Below, one piece after another: positions 1-6,258 of a stretch of DNA of 6,741 nt; the first letter of the stretch is position 1; every line of letters begins with the position of its first letter. Under the pieces are notes generated by a model, which saw nothing but the letters and a program-made list of their open reading frames with translations, was not told where the DNA came from and did no database searches. Source of the stretch: an uncultured Rhodospirillales bacterium (lineage in GTDB: Bacteria > Pseudomonadota > Alphaproteobacteria > Rhodospirillales > Defluviicoccaceae); contig CAKZLS010000472.1 in assembly GCA_937127205.1 (NCBI GenBank), forward strand, positions 1-6,741, written 5' to 3'. The translations under genes were made by a program, and so were the position numbers.

Positions 1-554
1 TCCGCGTCCGCGCCCTCGGCCTGGGAAACACGCTCAGGCGTGAGACCCCGGTCCTTCCATCGCTGGATGACACCGAGCACTACCCGGGGCGGCGATTTTT
101 TGGTGTCGAGCCCGCGGGCTTCCAGGAGCTGTTTGATCAGCCGCAACTGATCGTCGGTATCGAGAATGGTGAAGTTGGGTTTCAGGCCCACAAGTTCCGC
201 GTGCGCGCGCAGGATCCGCGCCGCCAAGGCATGGAAGGTGCCGACCCACCACCCCTCCACGGAACATCCAAGCAGTCCCGCCACCCGCTCGCGCATTTCG
301 CGCGCCGCCTTGTTGGTGAACGTCACCGCCATGACCTGCCACGGGCGCGCCTTGTTGCCCGCCAGAATATGCGCGAGCCGCGTTGTCAGCACGCGCGTCT
401 TACCGGTGCCGGCGCCGGCAAGAACCAGCAGCGGGCCGTCGGTGGCTTCCACCGCCTCGCACTGCGCCGGGTTCAGGCCTTCCAGGTGCACCGACCGTGG
501 CGGCACCGGCGGCGGCGAAGGCGGCATATCCGTAAGATCGAAGGGATCAGGCAT
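1..554 (-). CDS. uvrD: UvrD/PcrA-family ATP-dependent DNA helicase, N-terminal part (cut by left edge)
   Basis: Superfamily 1 3'-5' DNA helicase, the UvrD/PcrA type that acts in nucleotide excision and mismatch repair and in clearing proteins from DNA. I translated the minus strand from the ATG at 554; the frame stays open for 184 codons to the window edge, so the C-terminal three quarters are missing. A proline-rich leader (residues 11-19) is followed by a Q-motif-like LNPAQCEAVEA (27-37), Walker A AGAGTGKT (46-53) with K52, motif Ia TFTNKAAREM (78-87) and motif Ib VGTFHALAARILR (104-116). These are the standard order and spacing of domain 1A and the start of 1B. No clear Shine-Dalgarno sequence precedes the ATG. 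It lies 164 nt downstream of the CLC gene on the same strand, and nothing links it functionally to the phosphate genes. The family is clear; choosing between UvrD, PcrA and Rep needs the missing part. Confidence 0.93.
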   Translation of the reverse strand, partial: MPDPFDLTDMPPSPPPVPPRSVHLEGLNPAQCEAVEATDGPLLVLAGAGTGKTRVLTTRLAHILAGNKARPWQVMAVTFTNKAAREMRERVAGLLGCSVEGWWVGTFHALAARILRAHAELVGLKPNFTILDTDDQLRLIKQLLEARGLDTKKSPPRVVLGVIQRWKDRGLTPERVSQAEGADA

Positions 555-718
555 GCGTTCTATATAGCATGCCGGTCCGGCCATCGCCGTCCGTAATTGT
601 ATCGGCCCCGTGTCTTTGATTTTCTCGAAGGGGTTACGGCATTTTGCCCGTTTGGTGCATTGGACGCTGGCCTATCAATTTGCCGCTTTCGATTCGGATC
701 GGTGATTCAAACCGTTGG
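555..718. other. Intergenic gap between clc and uvrD
   Basis: This 164-nt gap holds no ORF I would call a gene. On the minus strand a TATATA preceded by TGC lies at 566-561, 6 nt before the uvrD ATG, and a TACAAT-like hexamer lies near 605-600 without a good -35. Two short inverted repeats, 571-581 (GCCGG/CCGGC, 1-nt loop) and 638-648 (GGCA/TGCC), lack the T-run of an intrinsic terminator. The gap is the natural place for clc transcription to end and uvrD to start, but no site is convincing. Confidence 0.5.
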
Positions 719-2491
719 TCAACCGTGCTCCTCTTGCCGGTTCGACAAGAGCGCTTGCGTGTAAGCGTTGAAGGCATCGGTTTCCCGCAGACAACCGGCG
801 AACTTTCGGGTTTCCAGGTCCTCGACGATGGGGATCTGGGTTTCTCCCGACGTCCGCGCCAGTTTCAGCGCGGTCCCGAGATTGTCGTCGACCGTTAGCA
901 TGGGCGGTTCGCGGCGGACCACGTCTTCGGCGTAAACCAGGTTATCGAGGGATGGGTCGAAGGCGGCCTCGGTGAGGTCGCCCAAGGCCAACGTGCCGAC
1001 CAGCTTGCCGTCCTCGTCAACGACGAGAAGCTGCTTTGTCTGGGAGCGCCACAGAATCCATTTTAGGTCGCCGAGGCTCATCTCCGGACTGATCACCTCG
1101 CATCGAATGGTCGATAACTCGGTGACGCCAATACCCTTCAGGAGGTTGGCCGTAAACCCGCTATGGAGGTCGAGGCCTCGCTGTTCCAACACCCAGGTGA
1201 AGAAGGATTGGCCGACAAACGGCCGGAATATTACCACGCTGATGATCACCGCCATCATCACCGCGATGGTAATATGGTAACTGCCGGTCATTTCGAACAC
1301 GATCAGCGACGTGGAGATCGGTGCCCCGAGGACGGCGCCCGCCACTGCGCCCATTCCGATCACGGCATAAGCGTCGGCGCCGGCGGATAGTTCGGGCGAG
1401 ATGTTGGTGACGACCACACCGTAAGCGCCTCCCAGGGTGACGCCGATGACCAGCGACGGACTGAACACCCCGCCGCCGAAACCAAAACCGAGACTTATGG
1501 CGGTGGCGACAAGTTTGGCCAGGCAGATCGCCACCAGGAGATGCAACGCCATCGAACCGCCCAATGCGGTATCCGTAACCGAGTAGCCGATGCTCAACAC
1601 GTGCGGGAACGGAATGGCGATCAGGCCCACCAGCGCGCCGCCGACGGCGGGCCGGAGCCAGGGCGGTCCCGGGAGCCAATCTGCAAGTGTCCGAAACAGC
1701 TTGACCGCGTGCACGAACGCGATCGCGGCGACGCCGGCCAGCACGCCGAGCGCCAGGATGGCCGGGAACTCCCAGAGCGAGATCATATCGTGCTCGATTA
1801 GGGCGAAGGCCGGGAAATTACCGAAATAGGCGCGGGACACCATCGTCCCCATGACGCTGGCGATGACCACCGGCCCTAGCGCACTGATGGCGTAATGCCC
1901 GATCACCACTTCGGTGGCGAACAGCGCGCCGGCGATGGGTGCATTGAACGATGCCGATACAGCCGCCGCCGCACCGCACCCCAGCAATGTCCTGGAGAGT
2001 TGTTGGTTCATTTCGAGGCGAGCGGCGATCCAGCTTCCCAATGTGGCGCCGAGATGCACGGCCGGCCCCTCGCGGCCGACCGACGCGCCGGCGCCGATGG
2101 ATGTGGCACTGATGACCGCCGCCCAGAAACCGGTCCGCAGCGACATCCTGCCGCCTTCCAGCGCGCTCGCCTCGATGGCTTCCGGAATGCCATGAGGGCG
2201 CCGCCCGGGCATCAAATAGTGGATCATCAGACCGACGATCAGGCCGCCGGCGCTCAACGCCACCACGGCCCGCCACCACGGCAAACCGTCCCCGGCAATC
2301 CAGTCCATCTCCCTGTCGGAGCCAAGAAATCCAATATGGGCAAGAGCGATGGCTTCCCGAAACACGATGATTGCGCCGCCCGTGCCCGCCCCCACGATCA
2401 TGGCCAGAATGGTAAGGATCAGCATGTCGTGGCGCGCCACGCTGCGCACCCTCAAAACGAGCCGGCCCCAGGCCGCGCGAACGCCTTTCAT
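719..2491 (-). CDS. CLC-family chloride channel/transporter with C-terminal tandem CBS domains
   Basis: Inner-membrane CLC protein of 590 residues that moves chloride or a similar anion. Hydrophobic segments fill about residues 23-435. The CLC anion-pathway motifs are present: PHGIPE (99-104, equivalent to GSGIP of E. coli ClcA), GREGP (139-143) with gating glutamate E141, FNAPIAG (182-188) and GGGVFSP (339-345). Two CBS repeats follow (about 466-513 and 523-580); these usually bind adenine nucleotides and regulate transport, and E. coli ClcA lacks them. By hand alignment to ClcA, E203 (internal proton glutamate) is V195, Y445 is F431 and S107 is H100. This suggests passive or uncoupled conduction, though that is inference. 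The start at 2491 has GGGGAG (2501-2496) 4 nt upstream. It follows phoB by 99 nt on the same strand and may be read through from the Pho operon or have its own promoter. Confidence 0.93.
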   Translation of the reverse strand: MKGVRAAWGRLVLRVRSVARHDMLILTILAMIVGAGTGGAIIVFREAIALAHIGFLGSDREMDWIAGDGLPWWRAVVALSAGGLIVGLMIHYLMPGRRPHGIPEAIEASALEGGRMSLRTGFWAAVISATSIGAGASVGREGPAVHLGATLGSWIAARLEMNQQLSRTLLGCGAAAAVSASFNAPIAGALFATEVVIGHYAISALGPVVIASVMGTMVSRAYFGNFPAFALIEHDMISLWEFPAILALGVLAGVAAIAFVHAVKLFRTLADWLPGPPWLRPAVGGALVGLIAIPFPHVLSIGYSVTDTALGGSMALHLLVAICLAKLVATAISLGFGFGGGVFSPSLVIGVTLGGAYGVVVTNISPELSAGADAYAVIGMGAVAGAVLGAPISTSLIVFEMTGSYHITIAVMMAVIISVVIFRPFVGQSFFTWVLEQRGLDLHSGFTANLLKGIGVTELSTIRCEVISPEMSLGDLKWILWRSQTKQLLVVDEDGKLVGTLALGDLTEAAFDPSLDNLVYAEDVVRREPPMLTVDDNLGTALKLARTSGETQIPIVEDLETRKFAGCLRETDAFNAYTQALLSNRQEEHG

Positions 2492-2494
2492 CCG

Positions 2495-2501
2495 TCTCCC
2501 C
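2495..2501 (-). promoter_or_regulatory. Ribosome binding site of the CLC gene
   Basis: The minus strand reads GGGGAGA here, 3 nt before the ATG at 2491. It is the only purine-rich site near the start and supports choosing that ATG. Confidence 0.55.
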
Positions 2502-2527
2502 GTATCGTTTCACCCAAATATCTACGA

Positions 2528-2562
2528 CACGGCGAGTGTACACGCCCCCAGCGGTTTGGAAA
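2528..2562 (-). promoter_or_regulatory. Possible promoter with overlapping palindrome upstream of the CLC gene
   Basis: In the 99-nt phoB-clc gap the minus strand has TTTCCA (2562-2557) and TACACT (2540-2535) separated by 16 nt, each matching 4 of 6 bases of the sigma-70 hexamers. An imperfect inverted repeat (GGCG/CGCC plus inner GT/AC, positions 2531-2546) overlaps the -10. The predicted start near 2528 would give a leader of about 36 nt. Matches this weak occur by chance; treat it as a candidate only. Confidence 0.2.
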
Positions 2563-2590
2563 GCTTTAGAATTGCAGGAAGAATCAGACT

Positions 2591-3283
2591 TTACATGGCT
2601 TGGGCATCGAGTGCGTATCCGGCTCCGCGCACGGTGCGAATGACGTCGTCGCCGCCATGCTCGCCCAGTGCCTTGCGAAGGCGCCGGATGTGGACGTCCA
2701 CGGTTCGCGATTCCACGTGTATATCCCGCCCCCAAACCCGATCGAGAAGCTGCTCGCGCGAGAACACCCGGTCCGGCCGCTCCATGAACAACTGCAGCAA
2801 CCGGAACTCCGTCGGCCCCAGATGAATGGGCTTCTCCTCGCGCAGCACGCGATGGGTTCCGAGATCCATCACGATGTCGCCGAAGCTCAGGTGTTCCTGC
2901 CCCAGCGACGGACGGGAGCGCCTGAGAACGGCGCGTACCCGGGCCACCAGCTCGCTCGGAGAGAACGGCTTCACCACATAATCGTCGGCGCCGCTGTCAA
3001 GGCCGCGCACGCGGTCGGTTTCCTCGCCGCGCGCGGTCACCATGACGATGGGAAGGTCTTTCGTTTCCTGCCGCCCGCGCAGGGCCTGGCAAACACGAAG
3101 ACCCGATATGCCGGGCAGCATCCAATCCAGCACCACCAGATCCGGCTGTTGTTCCTCCGCTGCCATTAGCGCCTCTTCGCCATCGTAGGCCAGCGCCACG
3201 TCACATCCCTCCTGTTCGAAGTTGTAGCGCAGGACCTCTGCCTGGGCTTCCTCATCTTCCACGATCAGGATCTTTGGTTTCAT
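2591..3283 (-). CDS. phoB: Phosphate regulon response regulator PhoB (OmpR/PhoB family)
   Basis: Transcription factor of 230 residues that is phosphorylated under phosphate limitation, normally by PhoR, and activates Pho regulon promoters. The receiver domain (about 3-118) has acidic pair E9/D10, phosphoacceptor D53 in VVLDWMLPG, T83 and K105 (KPF), the same numbers as E. coli PhoB. A winged-helix DNA-binding domain follows (about 128-228), with typical VWGRD, VDVHIRRLRKAL and IRTVRGAGYAL segments. I start at the ATG at 3283 because GAGGGA lies 8 nt upstream and the protein then begins MKPKILIVEDE as in homologues. An in-frame ATG at 3319 would add 12 residues with a poorer ribosome site. It is the last gene of the pst-pho block, 57 nt after phoU. 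PhoR is not adjacent on this side. Confidence 0.96.
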   Translation of the reverse strand: MKPKILIVEDEEAQAEVLRYNFEQEGCDVALAYDGEEALMAAEEQQPDLVVLDWMLPGISGLRVCQALRGRQETKDLPIVMVTARGEETDRVRGLDSGADDYVVKPFSPSELVARVRAVLRRSRPSLGQEHLSFGDIVMDLGTHRVLREEKPIHLGPTEFRLLQLFMERPDRVFSREQLLDRVWGRDIHVESRTVDVHIRRLRKALGEHGGDDVIRTVRGAGYALDAQAM

Positions 3284-3291
3284 GAATAGCG

Positions 3292-3297
3292 TCCCTC
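3292..3297 (-). promoter_or_regulatory. Ribosome binding site of phoB
   Basis: The minus strand reads GAGGGA with an 8-nt spacer to the ATG at 3283. This decides in favour of the shorter start over the in-frame ATG at 3319. Confidence 0.75.
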
Positions 3298-3299
3298 GA

Positions 3300-3347
3300 C
3301 TTTCAATTAATCGATCCATGCTTTCAATCGTTCCGGGTGTTCAATCG
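3300..3347. repeat. Short direct repeats in the phoU-phoB junction
   Basis: On the + strand CTTTCAAT occurs at 3300-3307 and 3321-3328 (21 nt apart), and TTCAATCG occurs at 3323-3330 and 3340-3347 (17 nt apart). This gives three TTCAAT cores in 48 nt, the last one overlapping the end of phoU. The spacing does not match the 11-bp periodicity of a classical Pho box, and the repeats face away from phoB. Function unknown. Confidence 0.4.
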
Positions 3348-4060
3348 ATGCCTGCCGGGCGGACCACGGTGAAACTGGACTCGTCGTTATTCGCCCGCTC
3401 GCCCTCTGGCGTCTTACCTTCAACAACGAAGTGCGTCATTTCGGCGATGTTGGTGGCGTGATCGCCGACGCGCTCGAGGTTCTTGGCGACGAACAGCAGA
3501 TGCGTACACGACGTGATGTTCCGCGGATCTTCCATCATGTACGTAAGCAGCTCCCGGAAGATACTGGTGTAGAGAGCGTCCGCCTCTTCGTCGCGATTGC
3601 GCGTGGTACTGGCCTTGACCAGATCACGCGAAATGTAGGAGTCGAGCGCCTCTTTGAACATTTCCTGGGTCAGGCGCCCGAGACGGGCCACGGTAAATGC
3701 CGGCGGCACGGGCGGCACCTCGGCTAAAGCCGACGTGCGTTTCGCGACATTCTTGGCGTAGTCGCCCACGCGTTCGATCATCGACGATACTTTCAGCGCG
3801 CCGATGACGTCGCGAAGGTCGGTAGCCATTGGTTGGCGGAGCGCCAGCAGCGACACGGCCAGGTGATCGACTTCGCTCTCGAGGTCATCGATACGCTGGT
3901 CACCGGCGGCAACCTCGATCGCCTTTTCGATATCCCGTCGTTTCAGGGCCTCCATCGCGTCGGAGAGCTGGACTTCGGCCAATCCGCCCATTTCCGCAAT
4001 GACATTGCCGAGACGATTGAGTTGATCGTCGAAAGATTTGACGATGTGATCTGAAGCCAT
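3341..4060 (-). CDS. phoU: Phosphate signalling complex protein PhoU
   Basis: Cytoplasmic protein of 239 residues that links the PstSCAB transporter to PhoR and keeps the Pho regulon off when phosphate is plentiful; it also restrains phosphate uptake. It shows the two-repeat, all-helical PhoU architecture. The metal-binding signature appears twice, as ERVGDYAKNVA (96-106) and ERVGDHATNIAE (196-207), exactly 100 residues apart, each preceded by an acidic helix (DDLESEVD at 58-65, DEEADALY at 157-164). Length matches E. coli PhoU (241). The start at 4060 gives the family-typical N-terminus MASDHIVKSFDDQL and has AAGAGG 10 nt upstream. An in-frame ATG at 4189 would add 43 unrelated residues encoded inside pstB, so I reject it. 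It follows pstB by 37 nt, and the start codon lies in one arm of an inverted repeat. Confidence 0.96.
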   Translation of the reverse strand: MASDHIVKSFDDQLNRLGNVIAEMGGLAEVQLSDAMEALKRRDIEKAIEVAAGDQRIDDLESEVDHLAVSLLALRQPMATDLRDVIGALKVSSMIERVGDYAKNVAKRTSALAEVPPVPPAFTVARLGRLTQEMFKEALDSYISRDLVKASTTRNRDEEADALYTSIFRELLTYMMEDPRNITSCTHLLFVAKNLERVGDHATNIAEMTHFVVEGKTPEGERANNDESSFTVVRPAGID

Positions 4061-4098
4061 CCGGAGTTTTCCTCTTTGCGTTCCATGCGGCTCCGGAT
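4059..4098 (-). repeat. 8-bp inverted repeat bridging the pstB stop and phoU start
   Basis: ATCCGGAG (4059-4066) and CTCCGGAT (4091-4098) are perfect inverted copies separated by 24 nt. In the mRNA the first arm begins with the last base of the pstB UAA and the second arm ends with the A and U of the phoU AUG, while the phoU ribosome site lies in the loop. The TCCGGA core is itself palindromic, so two copies are automatically inverted; only the outer A/T and G/C pairs are extra. Confidence 0.5.
4071..4076 (-). promoter_or_regulatory. Ribosome binding site of phoU
   Basis: The minus strand reads AAGAGG with a 10-nt spacer to the ATG at 4060, followed by AAAA. It fixes the phoU start and lies in the loop of the inverted repeat at 4059-4098. 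Confidence 0.65.
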
Positions 4099-4919
4099 TA
4101 ACCGAACCGACCGGTGATATATCCTTGCGTTCGTTCGTCCTTCGGGTTGGTGAAGATCTGTTCGGTTTCGCCAACCTCCACCAACTCACCGAGATGGAAA
4201 AAGCCCGTCCGCTGCGAGACGCGCGCCGCCTGCTGCATGGAATGGGTGACGATCACGATGGTGTAATTGACGCGCAGTTCGTCGATCAATTCTTCGATCT
4301 TGGCTGTCGCGATGGGATCGAGTGCCGAGCACGGCTCGTCCATGAGGATCACGTCCGGCTGGACGGCAACCGCCCGGGCGATGCACAAACGCTGCTGCTG
4401 ACCGCCGGAAAGGCCCGTCCCCGGTTCGTGCATCCGATCCTTGACCTCGTTCCACAATCCCGCCTTCTGCAGGCTGGTGTGAACGATGTCGTCCAGCTCC
4501 GCCTTGTTCTTGGCGATCCCATGGATTTTGGGCCCGTAACACACATTCTCATAGATGGACTTGGGAAACGGATTGGGTTTCTGGAACACCATGCCCACCC
4601 GGGCGCGCAGATGGACCACGTCCATCTCCCGCGAATAGATGTCCGCACCGTCAAGCAGGATGTCCCCCATCACCCGGCAAATGTCGATGGTGTCGTTCAT
4701 GCGGTTAAGGCACCGAAGATAGGTGGATTTGCCGCAGCCGGACGGTCCGATCAGCGAGGTTACCTGGTTCGTCTCGATGTCCAAGCTTACATTGGTCAGC
4801 GCCTGTTTCTCGGCATAGTAGACGTCCACGCCTTTGGTCACGAACTTCGGCGCGATCGCCGCTTCCTTGGCGGTTTCTACTTCTTTCGGCGTCATAACTT
4901 CAGCCGTCATCCCAGTCAT
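4098..4919 (-). CDS. pstB: Phosphate ABC transporter ATP-binding protein PstB
   Basis: ATPase of 273 residues that powers phosphate import through PstC-PstA at the inner face of the membrane. All ABC motifs are intact: Walker A GPSGCGKST (58-66), Q-loop VFQKPNPFP (111-119, Q113), signature LSGGQQQR (170-177), Walker B VILMDEP (190-196) and H-loop H226 in IVTHSMQQA. The TYLRCLNRMND segment after Walker A and the PNPFPKSIYENV run are typical of PstB rather than other importers. The N-terminus is about 16 residues longer than in E. coli PstB (257), with a polar leader before the ABC fold begins near residue 26. The start at 4919 has AGGAGAG 5 nt upstream, over the pstA stop codon, giving a 10-nt gap and probable translational coupling. 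An ATG at 4910 is a possible alternative. Confidence 0.97.
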   Translation of the reverse strand: MTGMTAEVMTPKEVETAKEAAIAPKFVTKGVDVYYAEKQALTNVSLDIETNQVTSLIGPSGCGKSTYLRCLNRMNDTIDICRVMGDILLDGADIYSREMDVVHLRARVGMVFQKPNPFPKSIYENVCYGPKIHGIAKNKAELDDIVHTSLQKAGLWNEVKDRMHEPGTGLSGGQQQRLCIARAVAVQPDVILMDEPCSALDPIATAKIEELIDELRVNYTIVIVTHSMQQAARVSQRTGFFHLGELVEVGETEQIFTNPKDERTQGYITGRFG

Positions 4920-4924
4920 CTCCG

Positions 4925-4931
4925 CTCTCCT
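4925..4931 (-). promoter_or_regulatory. Ribosome binding site of pstB, overlapping the pstA stop
   Basis: AGGAGAG on the minus strand shares its first AG with the TAG stop of pstA (4932-4930) and lies 5 nt before the pstB ATG. Ribosomes ending pstA would cover the site, which suits coupled translation of the subunits. Confidence 0.75.
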
Positions 4932-6258
4932 ACCATTTTTTCTCGAACCGCTTGCGCAGTAGCACGGCCAGAGCGTTCATTATCACCAAAAAGCCCAACA
5001 GCACCATGATCGCCGCCGAGGCGCGCTCGACGAACGCCCGCTCGGGAAGATCGGACCACAGATAGATCTGCACCGGCATCACCGTCGCGGGATCCAGAGG
5101 ACCGCCCGGAATATCGACGATGAACGCGATCATGCCGATCATCAGCAGCGGCGCCGTCTCGCCCAACGCCTGTGCCATACCGATGATGGTGCCGGTGAGC
5201 ATCCCCGGCAAGGCCAACGGAAGCACATGATGGAACACGGTCTGAACTTTCGACGCACCGACCCCCAACGCCGCTTCGCGGATTGAGGGCGGAACCGATT
5301 TGAGGGCCGCGCGGCTGGCAATGATGATAGTGGGCAAGGTCATCAGCGTTAGCACGAGACCGCCGACCAATGGCGCCGATCGCGGCATGCCGAAGAAGTT
5401 GAGGAAAACCGCCAATCCCAACAGTCCGAACACGATCGACGGAACCGCCGCGAGATTGTTGATGTTCACCTCGATCAATTGGGTCCACTTGTTCTTCGGC
5501 GCGAACTCCTCGAGGTACAACGCGGCCCCAACCGCCAGCGGAAAGGATAGCGCCAGGGTCACCAGCATGGTGAACAGCGACCCCATCAGCGCGCCCCGGA
5601 TACCCGCCAATTCTGGAGACCGCGAGTCGCCATTGGTGAACAGCGTGGTGTTAAACCGGGTAACAACCAGGCCCCGCTCCTTCAGCCGCTCGAACCACCC
5701 GATCTGCTTGTCGTTGAGGCGCCGTTCGGACTCCGGCAAATCGGCATCGATGTGTCCTTTCTCCAATTGGTCAGCGTCATCGGACGCGTGAACCAGCAGG
5801 GAAACCCGCTGACCGATAATCGACGGATCGTCCATCACCTCGCGGCGAAGATCGAAGGTGGCGCCAGGACTGATGAGCGCCATTAACGCCCGCTTATCTC
5901 TCCGCGACGTGACCTCGGGAAACAGGTCCAACACCGATTGCTGGATCAATTTACGGTAATTGGCGCGCGACAACACGGCCGGATCCCTGTTTCCGTCCGG
6001 ATCGATGTCCTGGGGATACAACGTCACTTCCAGGCGGATCATCGTCTGGGTGAACGCCGGAAGCCCGGTCCCGATGATGGTGACGAACAGGGTCGCCAAG
6101 CACAACATGGCGAACACGATGGCCGCGATCCCATAGGCGCGAAATCGTTTTTCCGCGGCATATCGGCCCTTGAGGCTGGCGGCAATCGCCTCGGATGCCC
6201 GGCGCCCCGCTTCCTTGGCGTCGATCGCGCCCGCGCTTGGTGTTGGATGACTATTCAT
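4930..6258 (-). CDS. pstA: Phosphate ABC transporter permease PstA, long form with N-terminal periplasmic domain
   Basis: Membrane subunit of 442 residues that pairs with PstC to form the phosphate channel. A polar cytoplasmic leader (1-40) precedes transmembrane segment 1 (about 41-63). A long, mostly polar region (64-220), predicted periplasmic, follows. The permease core then has hydrophobic segments at about 224-248, 265-289, 297-316, 345-381 and 413-435. The coupling (EAA) loop lies near 327-347 (REAALGVGASKVQTVFHHVLP), and MAQALGETAPL follows at 361-371. E. coli PstA has about 296 residues; the extra length is the N-terminal region, which resembles the DUF3333-type extension known in alphaproteobacterial PstA (recalled, not searched). 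The ATG at 6258 lies inside the end of pstC (ATGAATAG, 8-nt overlap), with a weak GAGAG 4 nt upstream, pointing to translational coupling. Confidence 0.95.
   Translation of the reverse strand: MNSHPTPSAGAIDAKEAGRRASEAIAASLKGRYAAEKRFRAYGIAAIVFAMLCLATLFVTIIGTGLPAFTQTMIRLEVTLYPQDIDPDGNRDPAVLSRANYRKLIQQSVLDLFPEVTSRRDKRALMALISPGATFDLRREVMDDPSIIGQRVSLLVHASDDADQLEKGHIDADLPESERRLNDKQIGWFERLKERGLVVTRFNTTLFTNGDSRSPELAGIRGALMGSLFTMLVTLALSFPLAVGAALYLEEFAPKNKWTQLIEVNINNLAAVPSIVFGLLGLAVFLNFFGMPRSAPLVGGLVLTLMTLPTIIIASRAALKSVPPSIREAALGVGASKVQTVFHHVLPLALPGMLTGTIIGMAQALGETAPLLMIGMIAFIVDIPGGPLDPATVMPVQIYLWSDLPERAFVERASAAIMVLLGFLVIMNALAVLLRKRFEKKW

Noticed and set aside
34..342. Minus-strand open frame of about 102 codons at the left edge
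   Set aside because: It is out of frame with the uvrD reading frame, which carries the Walker A and other helicase motifs across the same bases.
571..648. Short inverted repeats (571-581 and 638-648) as a terminator for clc
   Set aside because: The stems are only 4-5 bp, one has a 1-nt loop, and neither is followed by a T-run on the minus strand.
1818..2735. Minus-strand open frame of about 305 codons overlapping the CLC gene and phoB
   Set aside because: It is out of frame with two well-supported genes, is arginine-rich and low in hydrophobic structure, and shows no family motif.
1895..3169. Two + strand open frames (1895-2569 and 2600-3169) antisense to the CLC gene and phoB
   Set aside because: Their compositions are typical of shadow frames, they have no domain, and the sense genes explain the sequence fully.
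3284..3319. Extended phoB start at 3319, adding 12 residues
   Set aside because: The ATG at 3283 has a better ribosome site and gives the canonical PhoB N-terminus and residue numbering.
4061..4189. Extended phoU start at 4189, giving a 282-residue protein
   Set aside because: The extra 43 residues are encoded within pstB in another frame and resemble no PhoU N-terminus. The ATG at 4060 has a ribosome site and gives the family length.
4125..5009. Long open frame on the + strand opposite pstB (about 294 codons)
   Set aside because: It lies wholly opposite pstB and the end of pstA, both of which have complete family motifs. The translation has no recognisable domain and is rich in H, D, R and G, as expected from the antisense of high-GC coding sequence.
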